Shown piece after piece: positions 17,460 through 26,784 of a stretch of 64,000 bases of DNA (position 1 is its first letter; each line of letters starts with the position of its first letter). Location of the stretch: contig JBKJIQ010000047.1 of the NCBI GenBank assembly GCA_046598395.1, forward strand, positions 152,961-216,960. Reading direction: 5' to 3'. Source of the DNA: JAENVU01 sp046598395. Its GTDB lineage: Bacteria; Actinomycetota; Acidimicrobiia; IMCC26256; JAENVU01. Both the position numbers and the translations under genes were made by a program. The notes under the pieces were generated by a model that made no database searches, was not told the DNA's origin, and saw nothing but the letters and a program-made list of their open reading frames with translations.

Positions 17460-17954
17460 CTATCCGGAGTGCGGCCCGGCGATGAAGCGAGCCCGAGAAT
17501 CTTCCACGGCCTGGTTTGCGGCCGCGGCGCCTTCCCAGCCCCGGGTCTCCACCGATTTCCCAGGCTCGACGTCCTTGTAGACCGCGAAGAAGTGTTCGAT
17601 CTCCGCGAGCAGAAACGGCGGGAGGTCCGCCAGGTCGTGCATCCCACTGGAGCGCGGATCACCGGCCGGGACACACAGGATCTTGGCGTCGGGTCCTGCC
17701 TCGTCAGACATCCAGAAGACGCCCACCGGACGTACTCGAATGTGACAACCCGGGAACGTGGGCTCGTCGAGGAGCACCAAGACGTCGAGCGGATCCCCAT
17801 CCTCCGCGAGCGTGTTGGGGACAAAGCCGTAGTCGGCCGGATACTGGGTTGCGGTGAACAGCATGCGGTCCAGCCAGATCGCGCCCGTGTCGTGGTCCAT
17901 CTCGTACTTGTTCCGTGAGCCACGGGGTATCTCAATGATCACGTCGACGTCCAT
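17460..17954 (-). CDS. ppa: Inorganic pyrophosphatase, family I
   Basis: A 164-residue cytoplasmic pyrophosphatase that hydrolyses PPi to drive biosynthesis. The family I signature is present as DGDPLDVLVL, with the N-terminal IEIPRGSRNKYEMD substrate-binding block and TQYPADYGFVPNT. ATG 17954 is chosen because the protein aligns from MDVDVIIEIPRG; the open frame to 18233 is not supported. It faces the TetR gene operator region at its 3' end and diverges from the MBL gene at 18024. Confidence 0.95.
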   Translation of the reverse strand: MDVDVIIEIPRGSRNKYEMDHDTGAIWLDRMLFTATQYPADYGFVPNTLAEDGDPLDVLVLLDEPTFPGCHIRVRPVGVFWMSDEAGPDAKILCVPAGDPRSSGMHDLADLPPFLLAEIEHFFAVYKDVEPGKSVETRGWEGAAAANQAVEDSRARFIAGPHSG

Positions 17955-18023
17955 GCGTCGAGTCTGCCCGATTCCACCGCATCCGTCGGGCCACTCGGAT
18001 CCAGAACCTGCGAAGCTCTGCGG

Positions 18024-19310
18024 ATGACCGACATCCTCGAGCTGGCCGATCGTCTTTTCACCGGAGCGGAGATTCCGACGCCGGCCACCCTGTTCGGATG
18101 GAACGGCGAGCTCGTCGAGGTGGCTCCCGATACGGCATTCGTCGCCGCATTCTCGAACGTGGCCGCATTCTCCACCGCCGACGGCTTGGTACTCGCGGAT
18201 ACGAGCAGTTGGTTCGCGTGCAAGCAGGTCCACGCGTCATTGCGGACTTGGCGCGACCAGCGGGTCGATACCGCCGTGTTCACCCACGGTCATACCGATC
18301 ACTGTTTCGGTGTCGACCTTTACGAGGAAGCGGCACGCGTCAACGGGTGGTCGCCGCCGCGGGTCATCGCACACGAAGCAATCACCGCCCGCTTCGATCG
18401 ATACGTCGAAACCCGCGGGTACAACGGGATCATCAACCAGCGCCAGTTTCAACTCGCGAGACCAACGTTCCCGACCAACTTTCGATATCCCGACGAGACG
18501 TTCCGCGACGACCTCGGCATCACCGTCGGCGGCGAGCTGTTCGAGCTTCATCACGACCGCGGCGAAACTGACGATCACGTGTGGATGTGGGCCCCTGCTC
18601 GCAAGGTGCTCTGCACCGGCGACCTCTTCATCTGGGCGGCACCGAACTGTGGGAACCCCCAGAAAGTTCAGCGGTACGCCATCGAGTGGGCCCGCGCGCT
18701 CCGAAAGATGGCCGGTCTCGGCGCCGAGATTCTCTTACCCGGTCATGGCCTTCCGATCATGGGCGCCGATCGCATCAACCTGGCCCTCACCGACTCCGCG
18801 ACGTTGCTCGAGCACCTCCATACCGAGACGATCAAGATGATGAACGAAGGTGCTCGCCTCGACGACATCGTGCAGAGCGTGCGCGCCCCCGCTCACCTCC
18901 TCGACAAGCCGTACCTCGGGCCGATTTATGACGAACCGGAGTTTGTGGTGCGGAACATCTGGCGGCTGTTCGGCGGCTGGTACGACGGCGACCCGTCGCA
19001 CCTCAAGCCGGCACCGGCCGCGGCGTTGGCCGGCGAAATCGCATCCCTCGCCGGCGGAGCGTCCAAGCTCGCGCAACGGGCACTGGTATTGGCCCAGGCC
19101 GGTGACCTCCGACTCGCCGGTCATCTCGCCGAACTCGCATGTCAGGCCGACCCGTCTGATCCCAAGCTTCACACCGCCCGGGCCGAGGTCAACGGGGCGC
19201 GAGTCGCCGCGGAAGCATCAACGATGGCCAAAGGCATCTTTGCCTGGGCCGCAGCCGAGTCCGGGCGTCACCGCTTGGCGGAGCCCGTCGACCAAAACCC
19301 ACTGACCTGA
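18024..19310 (+). CDS. Metallo-beta-lactamase-fold hydrolase, alkylsulfatase-like
   Basis: A 428-residue protein. The metal-binding motif HxHxDH is THGHTDHCFG (His88, His90, Asp92, His93), with further ligands likely in GETDDHVWMW, CTGDLF and LLPGHGLPI. The C-terminal part (LFGGWYDGDPSHLKPA, then the helical LAQRALVLAQAGDLRLAGHL) matches the dimerisation domain of SdsA/alkylsulfatase-type enzymes. No signal peptide is visible. It may hydrolyse sulfate or related esters; the substrate is not established. The gene stands alone ahead of the decaprenyl-phospho-arabinose cluster. Confidence 0.85.
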   Translation: MTDILELADRLFTGAEIPTPATLFGWNGELVEVAPDTAFVAAFSNVAAFSTADGLVLADTSSWFACKQVHASLRTWRDQRVDTAVFTHGHTDHCFGVDLYEEAARVNGWSPPRVIAHEAITARFDRYVETRGYNGIINQRQFQLARPTFPTNFRYPDETFRDDLGITVGGELFELHHDRGETDDHVWMWAPARKVLCTGDLFIWAAPNCGNPQKVQRYAIEWARALRKMAGLGAEILLPGHGLPIMGADRINLALTDSATLLEHLHTETIKMMNEGARLDDIVQSVRAPAHLLDKPYLGPIYDEPEFVVRNIWRLFGGWYDGDPSHLKPAPAAALAGEIASLAGGASKLAQRALVLAQAGDLRLAGHLAELACQADPSDPKLHTARAEVNGARVAAEASTMAKGIFAWAAAESGRHRLAEPVDQNPLT

Positions 19311-19326
19311 CGGGTACCATTCCCGA

Positions 19327-20259
19327 ATGCCTGAATCTGCCCTCGTGACGACTGGGGCCACCGAAGATTCGGGCGAAAGCGTCCCCATGTCTCGCCTGGG
19401 CGGCCTCATTCGTACCGCAAGACCAAAGCAGTGGATGAAGAATGTTCTCGTCGTCGCGGCCCCGGCCGCCGCCGGCGTCCTCGGCCAGCGGTCCGTCATC
19501 TTTGATACGACCGTGGCGTTTGTTGCGTTCTGCTTCGCCGCGAGTGGGACGTACTTTCTCAACGACGCCCAAGACGTGGAAGCCGACCGTCGGCACGCCA
19601 AGAAGCGCTTCCGTCCGATCGCGGCAGGAGTCGTGTCGGTACCGCTGGCCCGGATCGTGGGAATCATCCTGTTGGGATCAGGCGTGGGGATCGCGTTTCT
19701 CACCGGCTGGCGACTCCCGATCGTGATTGGCACCTACGTGGTCTTCACCACGACCTACTCGTTCTGGCTCAAGAACGTGGCGGTCATCGACCTTGGGATG
19801 GTGGCTGCCGGTTTCGTGCTGCGGCTCATTGCCGGCGCGGCGGCCGTCGACGTCCGCATTTCGGTCTGGTTCATCGTGGTCGGCAGCTTTGGGTCCCTCT
19901 TCATGGTTGCCGGCAAGCGCCACGCCGAACATCTCGAGCTCGGCAACGACCGGGCCGGACATCGCGCCACCCTGGATGAATACACAGTGGAGTACCTCGG
20001 CTACGTGCGTTCGGTCTCCACCGGCGTCGCACTCGTGGCGTATTGCCTCTGGGCATTCGACCCCGAGATTCACCACCAAGGCATCGTGCTGTTCGAAGTA
20101 TCCATCGTGCCGTTTGTGCTTGCGTTTCTCCGGTACGCGCTCTTGATCGAACGGGGCGAAGGCGGCGCGCCGGAAGACTTGGTACTCGCCGACCGTCCGC
20201 TGCAGGTGCTGGGCGCGATGTGGGTCCTCATCGTGGCGATCGGTTTGTATGTCGCTTGA
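19327..20259 (+). CDS. ubiA: Decaprenyl-phosphate phosphoribosyltransferase (UbiA superfamily)
   Basis: A 310-residue membrane prenyltransferase-fold protein. It transfers 5-phosphoribose from PRPP to decaprenyl phosphate, the first committed step to decaprenyl-phospho-arabinose. Family features are RPKQWMKNVLV at the N-terminus, the Asp-rich motif NDAQDVEADRRHAKKRFRPI (~residues 78-97), and a second Asp motif around VIDLGMV. About eight or nine hydrophobic segments follow. Its stop overlaps the start of dprE1 by 11 bases, consistent with the pathway order. It is equivalent to Rv3806c of mycobacteria. Confidence 0.92.
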   Translation: MPESALVTTGATEDSGESVPMSRLGGLIRTARPKQWMKNVLVVAAPAAAGVLGQRSVIFDTTVAFVAFCFAASGTYFLNDAQDVEADRRHAKKRFRPIAAGVVSVPLARIVGIILLGSGVGIAFLTGWRLPIVIGTYVVFTTTYSFWLKNVAVIDLGMVAAGFVLRLIAGAAAVDVRISVWFIVVGSFGSLFMVAGKRHAEHLELGNDRAGHRATLDEYTVEYLGYVRSVSTGVALVAYCLWAFDPEIHHQGIVLFEVSIVPFVLAFLRYALLIERGEGGAPEDLVLADRPLQVLGAMWVLIVAIGLYVA

Positions 20260-21628
20260 CGCGCCGCCGGCGCAGCTGCCCGGAGATGAGAAGCTGCTCT
20301 TCGGTTGGGGTGGCACCGCACCGACTCGGGCGCGCCTCGCCACCCCGCTCACCAATGACGATGCCCATGCGCTTCTGCAACGTGCACCGGTGCGCGGCGT
20401 TGTGGCACGTGGCCTCGGGAGGGCCTACGGAGACGCCGCTCAGAACGCCGGTGGGCTCGTGCTCGACGCCACCGCGCTCGCGGGCATCGTGGACGCCGAC
20501 CTCGAGCGCGGCATCGTCACCGCCCGAGCAGGGACCAGCCTCGACGAGTTGATGCGCTGGTTAATTCCCCGTGGCTGGTTCCTCGTCACACCGGGGACCC
20601 GCTTCGTCACGGTGGGCGGCGCCATCGCGAGCGACATCCACGGCAAGGGTCATCACGTGGACGGCACGTTCGGCAACCACGTGCATTCGTTCCGTCTCCT
20701 CACCGGCACCGGCGACGTGCTCGACGTCCGTCGCGATACTTCGCCTGACCTCTTCTGGGCCACCACCGGTGGCATGGGACTCACCGGAGTGATCCTCGAC
20801 GCCACGTTCGAACTCATTCCCGCGGAGACCCGTTTCATCCGGGTCGACGAAGAGCGTTGCTCGGACCTCGATGCGATGTTCTCGGCGATGGAAACCAGCG
20901 ACGAGGCCTACCGCTATTCCGTGGCGTGGATCGATTGCGGCGCGCGGGGTAAGCATCTCGGGCGCGGCATCCTCGGGCGCGGCAATCACGCCTTTCTTGA
21001 TGACATTCCGAAGGCGAAACGGGCGGGCGCCCACGTGTTTGCACCTCGCCAACTTGCGGTGGCCCCTCCGCTCATGCCGTCCGGTCTCGTGAATCCGTGG
21101 ACCGTCCGCGCGTTCAACGAGTTCTGGTACCGCAAGACACGCGTGACTCATCGCAGCTCGATTCAGGACATCGGGCTGTTCTTCCACCCGCTTGATCTGA
21201 TCGACGAGTGGAACACCGTTTACGGCAAGCGCGGATTCGTGCAGTATCAGTTCGTGGTGCCCTTCGGCGAAGAGAACACCGTCCGCGCCATCGTGGAGAC
21301 GCTGAGCAACGAGAGCTTGCCGTCGTTCCTCGCCGTACTCAAGCGCTTCGGGGCCCAGAACCCCGGGATGTTGTCGTTTCCGATGCCGGGCTGGACCTTG
21401 GCCGTCGACATTCCGGTCCACAAGAGTTCACTCGCCCGCATCCTCGACCGGTTCGACGACATGGTGCTCAAGGCGGGCGGCCGCGTCTATCTCGCCAAGG
21501 ACGCGCGCACTCGCCCGGAGAACCTTGCACGCATGTACCCGCGGCTTCCAGAGTGGAAAGCGATCCGCGACCATCTCGATCCCGAACATCGCATCGAGTC
21601 CGACCTCGCCCGCCGACTCGGGCTCTGA
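20249..21628 (+). CDS. dprE1: Decaprenylphosphoryl-beta-D-ribose oxidase DprE1
   Basis: A 459-residue VAO-type FAD oxidoreductase that oxidises the 2-hydroxyl of decaprenyl-phosphoribose. It has the FAD-binding GRGLGRAYGDAAQNAGG motif, DIHGKGHHVDGTFGNHV, and the C-terminal AKDARTRPENLARMYPRL with RRLGL end typical of DprE1. At residue 385 (bases 21401-21403) the codon is GCC, Ala. By C-terminal spacing this matches the benzothiazinone-reactive Cys387 of the mycobacterial enzyme (CVDFP there, AVDIP here). It forms an operon with the upstream UbiA homologue and downstream dprE2. Confidence 0.93.
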   Translation: MSLDAPPAQLPGDEKLLFGWGGTAPTRARLATPLTNDDAHALLQRAPVRGVVARGLGRAYGDAAQNAGGLVLDATALAGIVDADLERGIVTARAGTSLDELMRWLIPRGWFLVTPGTRFVTVGGAIASDIHGKGHHVDGTFGNHVHSFRLLTGTGDVLDVRRDTSPDLFWATTGGMGLTGVILDATFELIPAETRFIRVDEERCSDLDAMFSAMETSDEAYRYSVAWIDCGARGKHLGRGILGRGNHAFLDDIPKAKRAGAHVFAPRQLAVAPPLMPSGLVNPWTVRAFNEFWYRKTRVTHRSSIQDIGLFFHPLDLIDEWNTVYGKRGFVQYQFVVPFGEENTVRAIVETLSNESLPSFLAVLKRFGAQNPGMLSFPMPGWTLAVDIPVHKSSLARILDRFDDMVLKAGGRVYLAKDARTRPENLARMYPRLPEWKAIRDHLDPEHRIESDLARRLGL

Positions 21629-21641
21629 AAGGCAGATTCCC

Positions 21642-22403
21642 ATGTTCGACTCGCTCGGTTCGGTGCAATCAGTATTGATTCTCGGAGGCGGCTCCGACAT
21701 CGCGCTCGCCACCGCACGCACCATGGTCGCGAGCCGTTGCCGAACGGTGATCCTGGCCGGTCGTGACCCCGAGGCGTTCTCCGGCGCAGCCAAAGAGCTG
21801 CAGTCCGCGGGGGCGACCACCGTCGAGTCGGTCGCGTTCGATGCCCTTGATACGGCCTCACATCCGAAGTTCGTCGAGTCGATCTTCGAGGAGTTCGGCG
21901 ATATCGATCTCGTCCTCGTGGCGTTCGGCGTGCTCGGCGATCAGGACCGGGCCGAGACGGACCCGATCGAGACGTTGCGCATTATGAACACGAACTTCGT
22001 GGGAGCAGTTTCGGTATTGGTGCCCGTGACCAACGCGTTGAAGCGCCAGGGGCACGGCACGATCGTTGTCCTCTCCAGCGTCGCCGGCGAGCGCGCCCGC
22101 AAATCAAATTTCGTCTATGGGGCAAGCAAGGCCGGCCTCGACGCCTACTGCCAAGGACTCGGCGACAGCCTCGTGGGCACGGGCGTCAAGATGTTGATTG
22201 TGCGCCCGGGATTCGTGCATTCCAAGATGACCGACGGACTCGCCGCCGCACCGCTTGCCACCGATCCAGAACACGTGGCCGAATCGATCGTGACCGCACT
22301 CGGGCGCGGCACTGAGATCGTCTGGACTCCCGGCACGTTGCGCATCGTGATGTCGGTGTTGCGCCACGTACCGCGCGTCGTGTTCCGTCGCCTCCCCCTC
22401 TGA
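21642..22403 (+). CDS. dprE2: Decaprenylphospho-2-keto-erythro-pentofuranose reductase DprE2 (SDR)
   Basis: A 253-residue SDR reductase that completes epimerisation of decaprenyl-phosphoribose to decaprenyl-phosphoarabinose. The cofactor motif is LGGGSDIALATAR, in which the usual TGxxxGIG is replaced by GGGSDIA as in DprE2 proteins. The catalytic Ser is in VLSSVAGE and Tyr/Lys in YGASKAG. ATG 21642 follows AAAGGCAG and a stop-to-start gap of 13 bases after dprE1; the longer in-frame start at 21525 lies within dprE1 and is rejected. Confidence 0.92.
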   Translation: MFDSLGSVQSVLILGGGSDIALATARTMVASRCRTVILAGRDPEAFSGAAKELQSAGATTVESVAFDALDTASHPKFVESIFEEFGDIDLVLVAFGVLGDQDRAETDPIETLRIMNTNFVGAVSVLVPVTNALKRQGHGTIVVLSSVAGERARKSNFVYGASKAGLDAYCQGLGDSLVGTGVKMLIVRPGFVHSKMTDGLAAAPLATDPEHVAESIVTALGRGTEIVWTPGTLRIVMSVLRHVPRVVFRRLPL

Positions 22404-22413
22404 CGTCGCCGAC

Positions 22414-23037
22414 ATGACGGAAACGCGATCCACCGATCCTGCGCCGTTGCGCCGTTGCGTCGCGGCCTTCGACTTCGACGGAACGATTTCCCGGCGCGAC
22501 ACCCTCGGCCCATTTCTTGCCCGAGTCTCGGGAACGGTTCCGCTGGTTCGGACGCTCGCCCGCAACGCTCCTCGCTTGGCACTGGTGATCGCCGGTCGCG
22601 TCGATCGTAACGCCGAGAAGGAACGGGTGATCGGACAGCTGATCGGCGGCCGTACCGCGGCGTCAGTCGAGGCCGCCGGACGCGCGTACGCCGAGGCACT
22701 CTGGGCGCGGCAACGGTTTCGCGCCGACATGTTGGACCGTCTCGCGTGGCACCGCGAATCCGGGCACACGATTGTGATCGTGTCGGCGTCGCTCGACGTG
22801 TACCTGCGCCCGCTCGCGCCCTACCTCGGCGTCGATCATGTGATCAGTTGCAGCCTCGACACCGACGGAGCCGGTCGGGTGCGCGGCACGCTCGTCGGCG
22901 GTAACTGCCGTGGCCCCGAGAAGGCCCGCCGTCTCCGCGAGTGGTTGGGGGCCGAGCCCGTGGAGCTCTGGGCTTACGGCGACAGCTCCGGCGACGACGA
23001 ACTCCTCGCGATGGCCGACCACCCCACCCGCGTATGA
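22414..23037 (+). CDS. HAD-IB family phosphatase
   Basis: A 207-residue HAD hydrolase of the SerB/IB subclass. Motif I is AAFDFDGTISRRD, motif II is IVSASLD, motif III Lys is in RGPEKARR, and motif IV is YGDSSGDDELL. It lies ten bases after dprE2 and overlaps the next membrane glycosyltransferase by ATGA. Decaprenyl-phospho-5-phosphoribose must lose its 5-phosphate before DprE1 acts. In mycobacteria the phosphatase is usually assigned to a PAP2-type protein, so this HAD enzyme is a candidate for that step here. That role is inferred from position alone; phosphoserine phosphatase-like activity is the alternative. Confidence 0.88.
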   Translation: MTETRSTDPAPLRRCVAAFDFDGTISRRDTLGPFLARVSGTVPLVRTLARNAPRLALVIAGRVDRNAEKERVIGQLIGGRTAASVEAAGRAYAEALWARQRFRADMLDRLAWHRESGHTIVIVSASLDVYLRPLAPYLGVDHVISCSLDTDGAGRVRGTLVGGNCRGPEKARRLREWLGAEPVELWAYGDSSGDDELLAMADHPTRV

Positions 23038-25049
23038 CCGGCGAACAACCTGCGATCCAGGGATCGAAACGCTGGCTCGTCGCCCTTGTGCTCCTCGCGA
23101 TTGCGTCCGCCGCGCTCTCGATAGCCGTCCAACGCAATGTGTTTCCGTATTACTCCGGCGACCGCGACGAACCCGTCTACCGCTACCAAGCCCAGATGCT
23201 CGAAGACGGTCTCCTCACGATTCCTCGGAGCCAGGAAGCGTTCTTCCGGCCGTGGCTTTCCGGCCCACACGGCGACCACTTGGTGATGGCGTTCGAACCA
23301 GTCTGGCCCGCGGTCTTGGCAATCTCGGACGCGACCACAAACTCGATGCTGCCGGCGCTGGCACTCTCCGCGGCGGCGGCCGTCGTCGGCATGTATGCGT
23401 TCGCGCTCGCCCTCATCCGAGACCGAAGAGTCGCGATCGTGAGCAGCGCGCTCCTCGCATTCTCGCCCTTCGCGCTCCTGCTCGGCGGGACGTATCTGAA
23501 CTACACGTTCGGGCTCGCGCTCGGCATTTGGTGCGCGTTCGCAACAATCCGGGCGGTGCAACGCCGATCCCCAGCGGCGGGACTGAGTGCAGGACTGCTC
23601 CTCGGGGTGCTCTTCTTTACGAGACCGTACGACGCGATCCTGGTCAGCATTCCGCTTGGCCTCTTCGTCCTCTCCAGCCGGATGTCCCGCCATCAGTTCA
23701 TGCGCCTCGTGCGCTGGGCGATCTTCGGTATTTTGCCGCTCCTGGCGTTGGCCTTGGCCTACAACGCGTTCATCGACGGATCTCTCTTCACGTTCCCCAC
23801 CACGGTCCAAAGCGGCGGATGGTCACGCTTTGGATGGGGTACCCGCTCGCTCGCTCCGGATATGCCCCGCCTGAACTACTCGTTCTCCGGGGCGTTGAAA
23901 GCCCTCGGCCGAAATAGCGCCGCCACTCCGACCTGGATGATTGGTTCGTATCTCAGTCTCGGAATTGCCGGCGTCGGTGGGTTCGTCGTATTCCGACGAG
24001 ATCGCCGGTTGTTCATGTTCCTCACCGCGATGACCCTCGTGTTCCCCCTCGGCTATCTGGCCTGGTGGGCGAGCAGCCTCACCAACGCGGGCGCCTTCAC
24101 CGGCCTGGGTCCGCACTACTACCTCCCCGTCATGGTCCCGCTCTCGCTGCTCGCCGCAGTTGGCTTCGGCGACCTCGCAACCCGAATGCGCCCGGTGCTC
24201 TTTATCGCCATGCTGTTGCTCCTTGCCATCGTGACGGGTTTCTTCGTTCGCCCCAAGCTCGATGAACAGCGCTACGTCAGCGAGGTGAGCCGCAAATATT
24301 CAAGCGCGGTCTTCAATGCGACCGCCCGTCAACCGGGCCCGTTGATCGTCATCAACGAACGCGCTTCATACCCGTACGTCATGCTCAAGAATGGACTTCT
24401 CGCCAATCGCCCGCGCTTGGATACCCGAGTCCTCTTCGCGATCGACCGCGGCGCGAAGAACATTGACCTGTTGCGGAGCCGGCCCGGCCGACGAGCGTTC
24501 CGCGTGGTTCGCATGCTTGCCTCCGGCGCGCCACTCAGCTCGATCCATCCAGCGCTTGTCCCTCAGCACACCCGGACGGCACCGCAGATCTCACTGACCA
24601 CGACCATCGTGAACACCGACGGATCGAACGTTGTCACGGCATACTCCCGGTTCGCAGGCATACGACGGGCGTTCGTCCTGGACCGTTCGTCCACCAAGGG
24701 TGACCGATACCGCGTCACCTGGATCATCCGTCCGGGCTCCCTCAACCTACGCTCGTCCCAGCAACGCCCCCAGCGAGTCCACTACCCGCGGGTGAAAGCG
24801 ACTCCCGAGGACCCCGCTCCCAGGTCAGGCGCAGCACCGCCCGTCGGCCTCGTGGTCGGCGCCGCGTTCGGAAAACGGACGAGCAGCCGAGACCCGAATC
24901 GCGTCGAACTCCGGTACTACGAGCGCACCAACCACCACGCGATTGAGCTGCTCACCGGCGCCGAGTTCTGGACCCGACTCGGCGCGCCGTACCGGGCGTG
25001 GTTGCCCATCACGGTCGACCGTTCGATCCGGGTGCACATCACAACGTGA
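23034..25049 (+). CDS. GT-C fold polytopic membrane glycosyltransferase (GT39/PMT-like)
   Basis: A 671-residue protein from ATG 23034, which overlaps the HAD stop as ATGA. After the first helix (~14-32) the extracellular loop carries YSGDRDEPVYRYQ (Asp43-Glu46), the acidic catalytic position of GT-C enzymes, followed by about ten further hydrophobic segments up to ~430. A soluble C-terminal domain of ~230 residues lies outside. The neighbourhood suggests use of a polyprenyl-phospho sugar, plausibly decaprenyl-phospho-arabinose, for arabinan or another envelope glycan. The acceptor is unknown. Confidence 0.8.
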   Translation: MTGEQPAIQGSKRWLVALVLLAIASAALSIAVQRNVFPYYSGDRDEPVYRYQAQMLEDGLLTIPRSQEAFFRPWLSGPHGDHLVMAFEPVWPAVLAISDATTNSMLPALALSAAAAVVGMYAFALALIRDRRVAIVSSALLAFSPFALLLGGTYLNYTFGLALGIWCAFATIRAVQRRSPAAGLSAGLLLGVLFFTRPYDAILVSIPLGLFVLSSRMSRHQFMRLVRWAIFGILPLLALALAYNAFIDGSLFTFPTTVQSGGWSRFGWGTRSLAPDMPRLNYSFSGALKALGRNSAATPTWMIGSYLSLGIAGVGGFVVFRRDRRLFMFLTAMTLVFPLGYLAWWASSLTNAGAFTGLGPHYYLPVMVPLSLLAAVGFGDLATRMRPVLFIAMLLLLAIVTGFFVRPKLDEQRYVSEVSRKYSSAVFNATARQPGPLIVINERASYPYVMLKNGLLANRPRLDTRVLFAIDRGAKNIDLLRSRPGRRAFRVVRMLASGAPLSSIHPALVPQHTRTAPQISLTTTIVNTDGSNVVTAYSRFAGIRRAFVLDRSSTKGDRYRVTWIIRPGSLNLRSSQQRPQRVHYPRVKATPEDPAPRSGAAPPVGLVVGAAFGKRTSSRDPNRVELRYYERTNHHAIELLTGAEFWTRLGAPYRAWLPITVDRSIRVHITT

Positions 25050-25098
25050 CCTTGCGACCCGAGGAACGTCGTGGCGAAAGGCCGTTACAGTTCTCCTG

Positions 25099-26769
25099 GT
25101 GACCGTACCCGGCGACATCCGAGCAACCGATGACGAACGCCGACGGTTCCTCATCGTGGCGGGATCCGCAACCGCGCTCGTGACCGCGTTGATCGTGGCG
25201 CTCTCCGTACACGCGGCGGACGGCCACCTCGTCTACGTGATCGACGATCCCGCGATTCACATGAGCATGGCGAGACAGCTCGCGCAACATGGCACCTGGG
25301 GTGTCACCGCCGGCGTCTACGAACCGGCATCATCGGCACCACTGTGGACCGCGCTGCTGGGGTTGATCGCATGGATCATCCCGTCGTCACTCAATCTGCT
25401 ACCGCTGCTCCTGAACGTCGTCGCGGTGGGCGCGGTGTTGTGGATCTTCGCGTCGTACCAGACCTTCGTCACACCGCGGCGCGCGAATCCGATGTCGTGG
25501 ATCGCCACGATCACGATGCCTGTTGTGTTGCTCTTCCTTCCCGGGCTCATCATGCTCGGCATGGAGCACGTGGCCCATAGCGTCCTCTGTCTCATCGCGA
25601 TGGTGCTCCTCGTCCGACTCGAAGACTCCGACCTTCGGCTGCGTGAACTCGCGCCGCTGTTGGCGGTCGTGTTCGTGGCCGGGACTATCCGCGTGGAAAC
25701 AGTCTTCCTCGCACTCGGCGTCGCGATCGGGTTCCAAATGCGCCGCACCACGCGATTCGGCGATGCGCAGATTCGGTGGACGCGGGGTGCGGCACTACGC
25801 GCCGGCGCACTCGTTGTGGGAACCGCGGCGGCGCCGTTCATCATGTACGGGATAGTGAATCGGGCCTTTCACCGCAGCTTCCTTCCCAACTCGATTATCG
25901 CCAAAGCCGCGCAGTCCGGACGGGGCCCACTTCAGAGCCCGGGCAAGGTGCTCGAAGCGTTGGCCTCAGATCCGATTCTCATCATCCTCGGGCTCGGCGC
26001 GGCGGCATACCTTTGCTGGGTTGGCGTCTCGGGCCATCGCGACCATGTGCTTCCGGTCACCACCTTCCTCGTGGCGCTCTTGGCCCAGGGAATGTGGGGC
26101 GACATCGGCTGGTGGGGTCGGTATCAAGCCTGGCTCATCATGCTGGGTGTCTTGGTCCTGTGCCGCGCCGCGAGCGAGATCGCGGTCGGTGTTCTGCTCC
26201 GGCCTGCACTGCTCGTCTTCCTCCTGGCCTATGGGACGGTCTCGACCGGGCGGACGGGTCTCACCATCTCCACGCCCCTCGCTTCGAGCAACACGTACCG
26301 CCAGCGGTATCAGCTCGGAAAGTTCTTCGCCGCCGAATACCAGGGTCAAGCGATCGCCACCGGCGAACTCGGCTACTCAACGTTGTTCCATGACGGCCCG
26401 GCCGTGGACCTCCTCGGACTCGGCACCTACGACGTCGCCATCGCAATGCGGGATCACAATGGCACGGTTCCGGCCTCCACCGTGGCCCAGCTCCTGCACG
26501 ACCATCACGTCCGGGTTGTGGGCGTCTACCCGGCCACGCTCGGGGTCGCGAAACCACCGAAGGCGTTCTGGCAGGCCGGGCGCTGGAGACTCACTGAGGA
26601 GAACGTCTCCACGTTTCAGGACGCCGTCGACTTCTTCGCGCCGAGCGCGCAATATCACCGCGAGCTCGAGGAGCGGCTCGCCCGCTTCTCGCACCAACTA
26701 CCGAGTCACGTGAAGTACCTCAATCGCGCCGCGATGCTTGAAGACTTCTTCAAGCATCCACCGCAGTAG
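25099..26769 (+). CDS. GT-C fold polytopic membrane glycosyltransferase, second copy
   Basis: A 556-residue protein from GTG 25099; the frame is open further upstream but overlaps the preceding gene. It has an N-terminal helix (~17-37), then VYVIDDPAIHMSMARQL with Asp49-Asp50 as the GT-C catalytic acidic pair, then ~9 helices, and a C-terminal soluble domain from about residue 420. The DDP motif and architecture recall arabinofuranosyltransferases such as AftB, which needs decaprenyl-phospho-arabinose made by the upstream genes. This assignment is inference. The stop at 26767-26769 is followed by an SDR gene 15 bases on. Confidence 0.75.
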   Translation: MTVPGDIRATDDERRRFLIVAGSATALVTALIVALSVHAADGHLVYVIDDPAIHMSMARQLAQHGTWGVTAGVYEPASSAPLWTALLGLIAWIIPSSLNLLPLLLNVVAVGAVLWIFASYQTFVTPRRANPMSWIATITMPVVLLFLPGLIMLGMEHVAHSVLCLIAMVLLVRLEDSDLRLRELAPLLAVVFVAGTIRVETVFLALGVAIGFQMRRTTRFGDAQIRWTRGAALRAGALVVGTAAAPFIMYGIVNRAFHRSFLPNSIIAKAAQSGRGPLQSPGKVLEALASDPILIILGLGAAAYLCWVGVSGHRDHVLPVTTFLVALLAQGMWGDIGWWGRYQAWLIMLGVLVLCRAASEIAVGVLLRPALLVFLLAYGTVSTGRTGLTISTPLASSNTYRQRYQLGKFFAAEYQGQAIATGELGYSTLFHDGPAVDLLGLGTYDVAIAMRDHNGTVPASTVAQLLHDHHVRVVGVYPATLGVAKPPKAFWQAGRWRLTEENVSTFQDAVDFFAPSAQYHRELEERLARFSHQLPSHVKYLNRAAMLEDFFKHPPQ

Positions 26770-26784
26770 CGCGGAACGGTCGCC

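Noticed and set aside
17460..18233. N-terminally extended pyrophosphatase
   Set aside because: The family alignment begins at MDVDVIIEIPRG (ATG 17954); the extension overlaps the divergent MBL gene.
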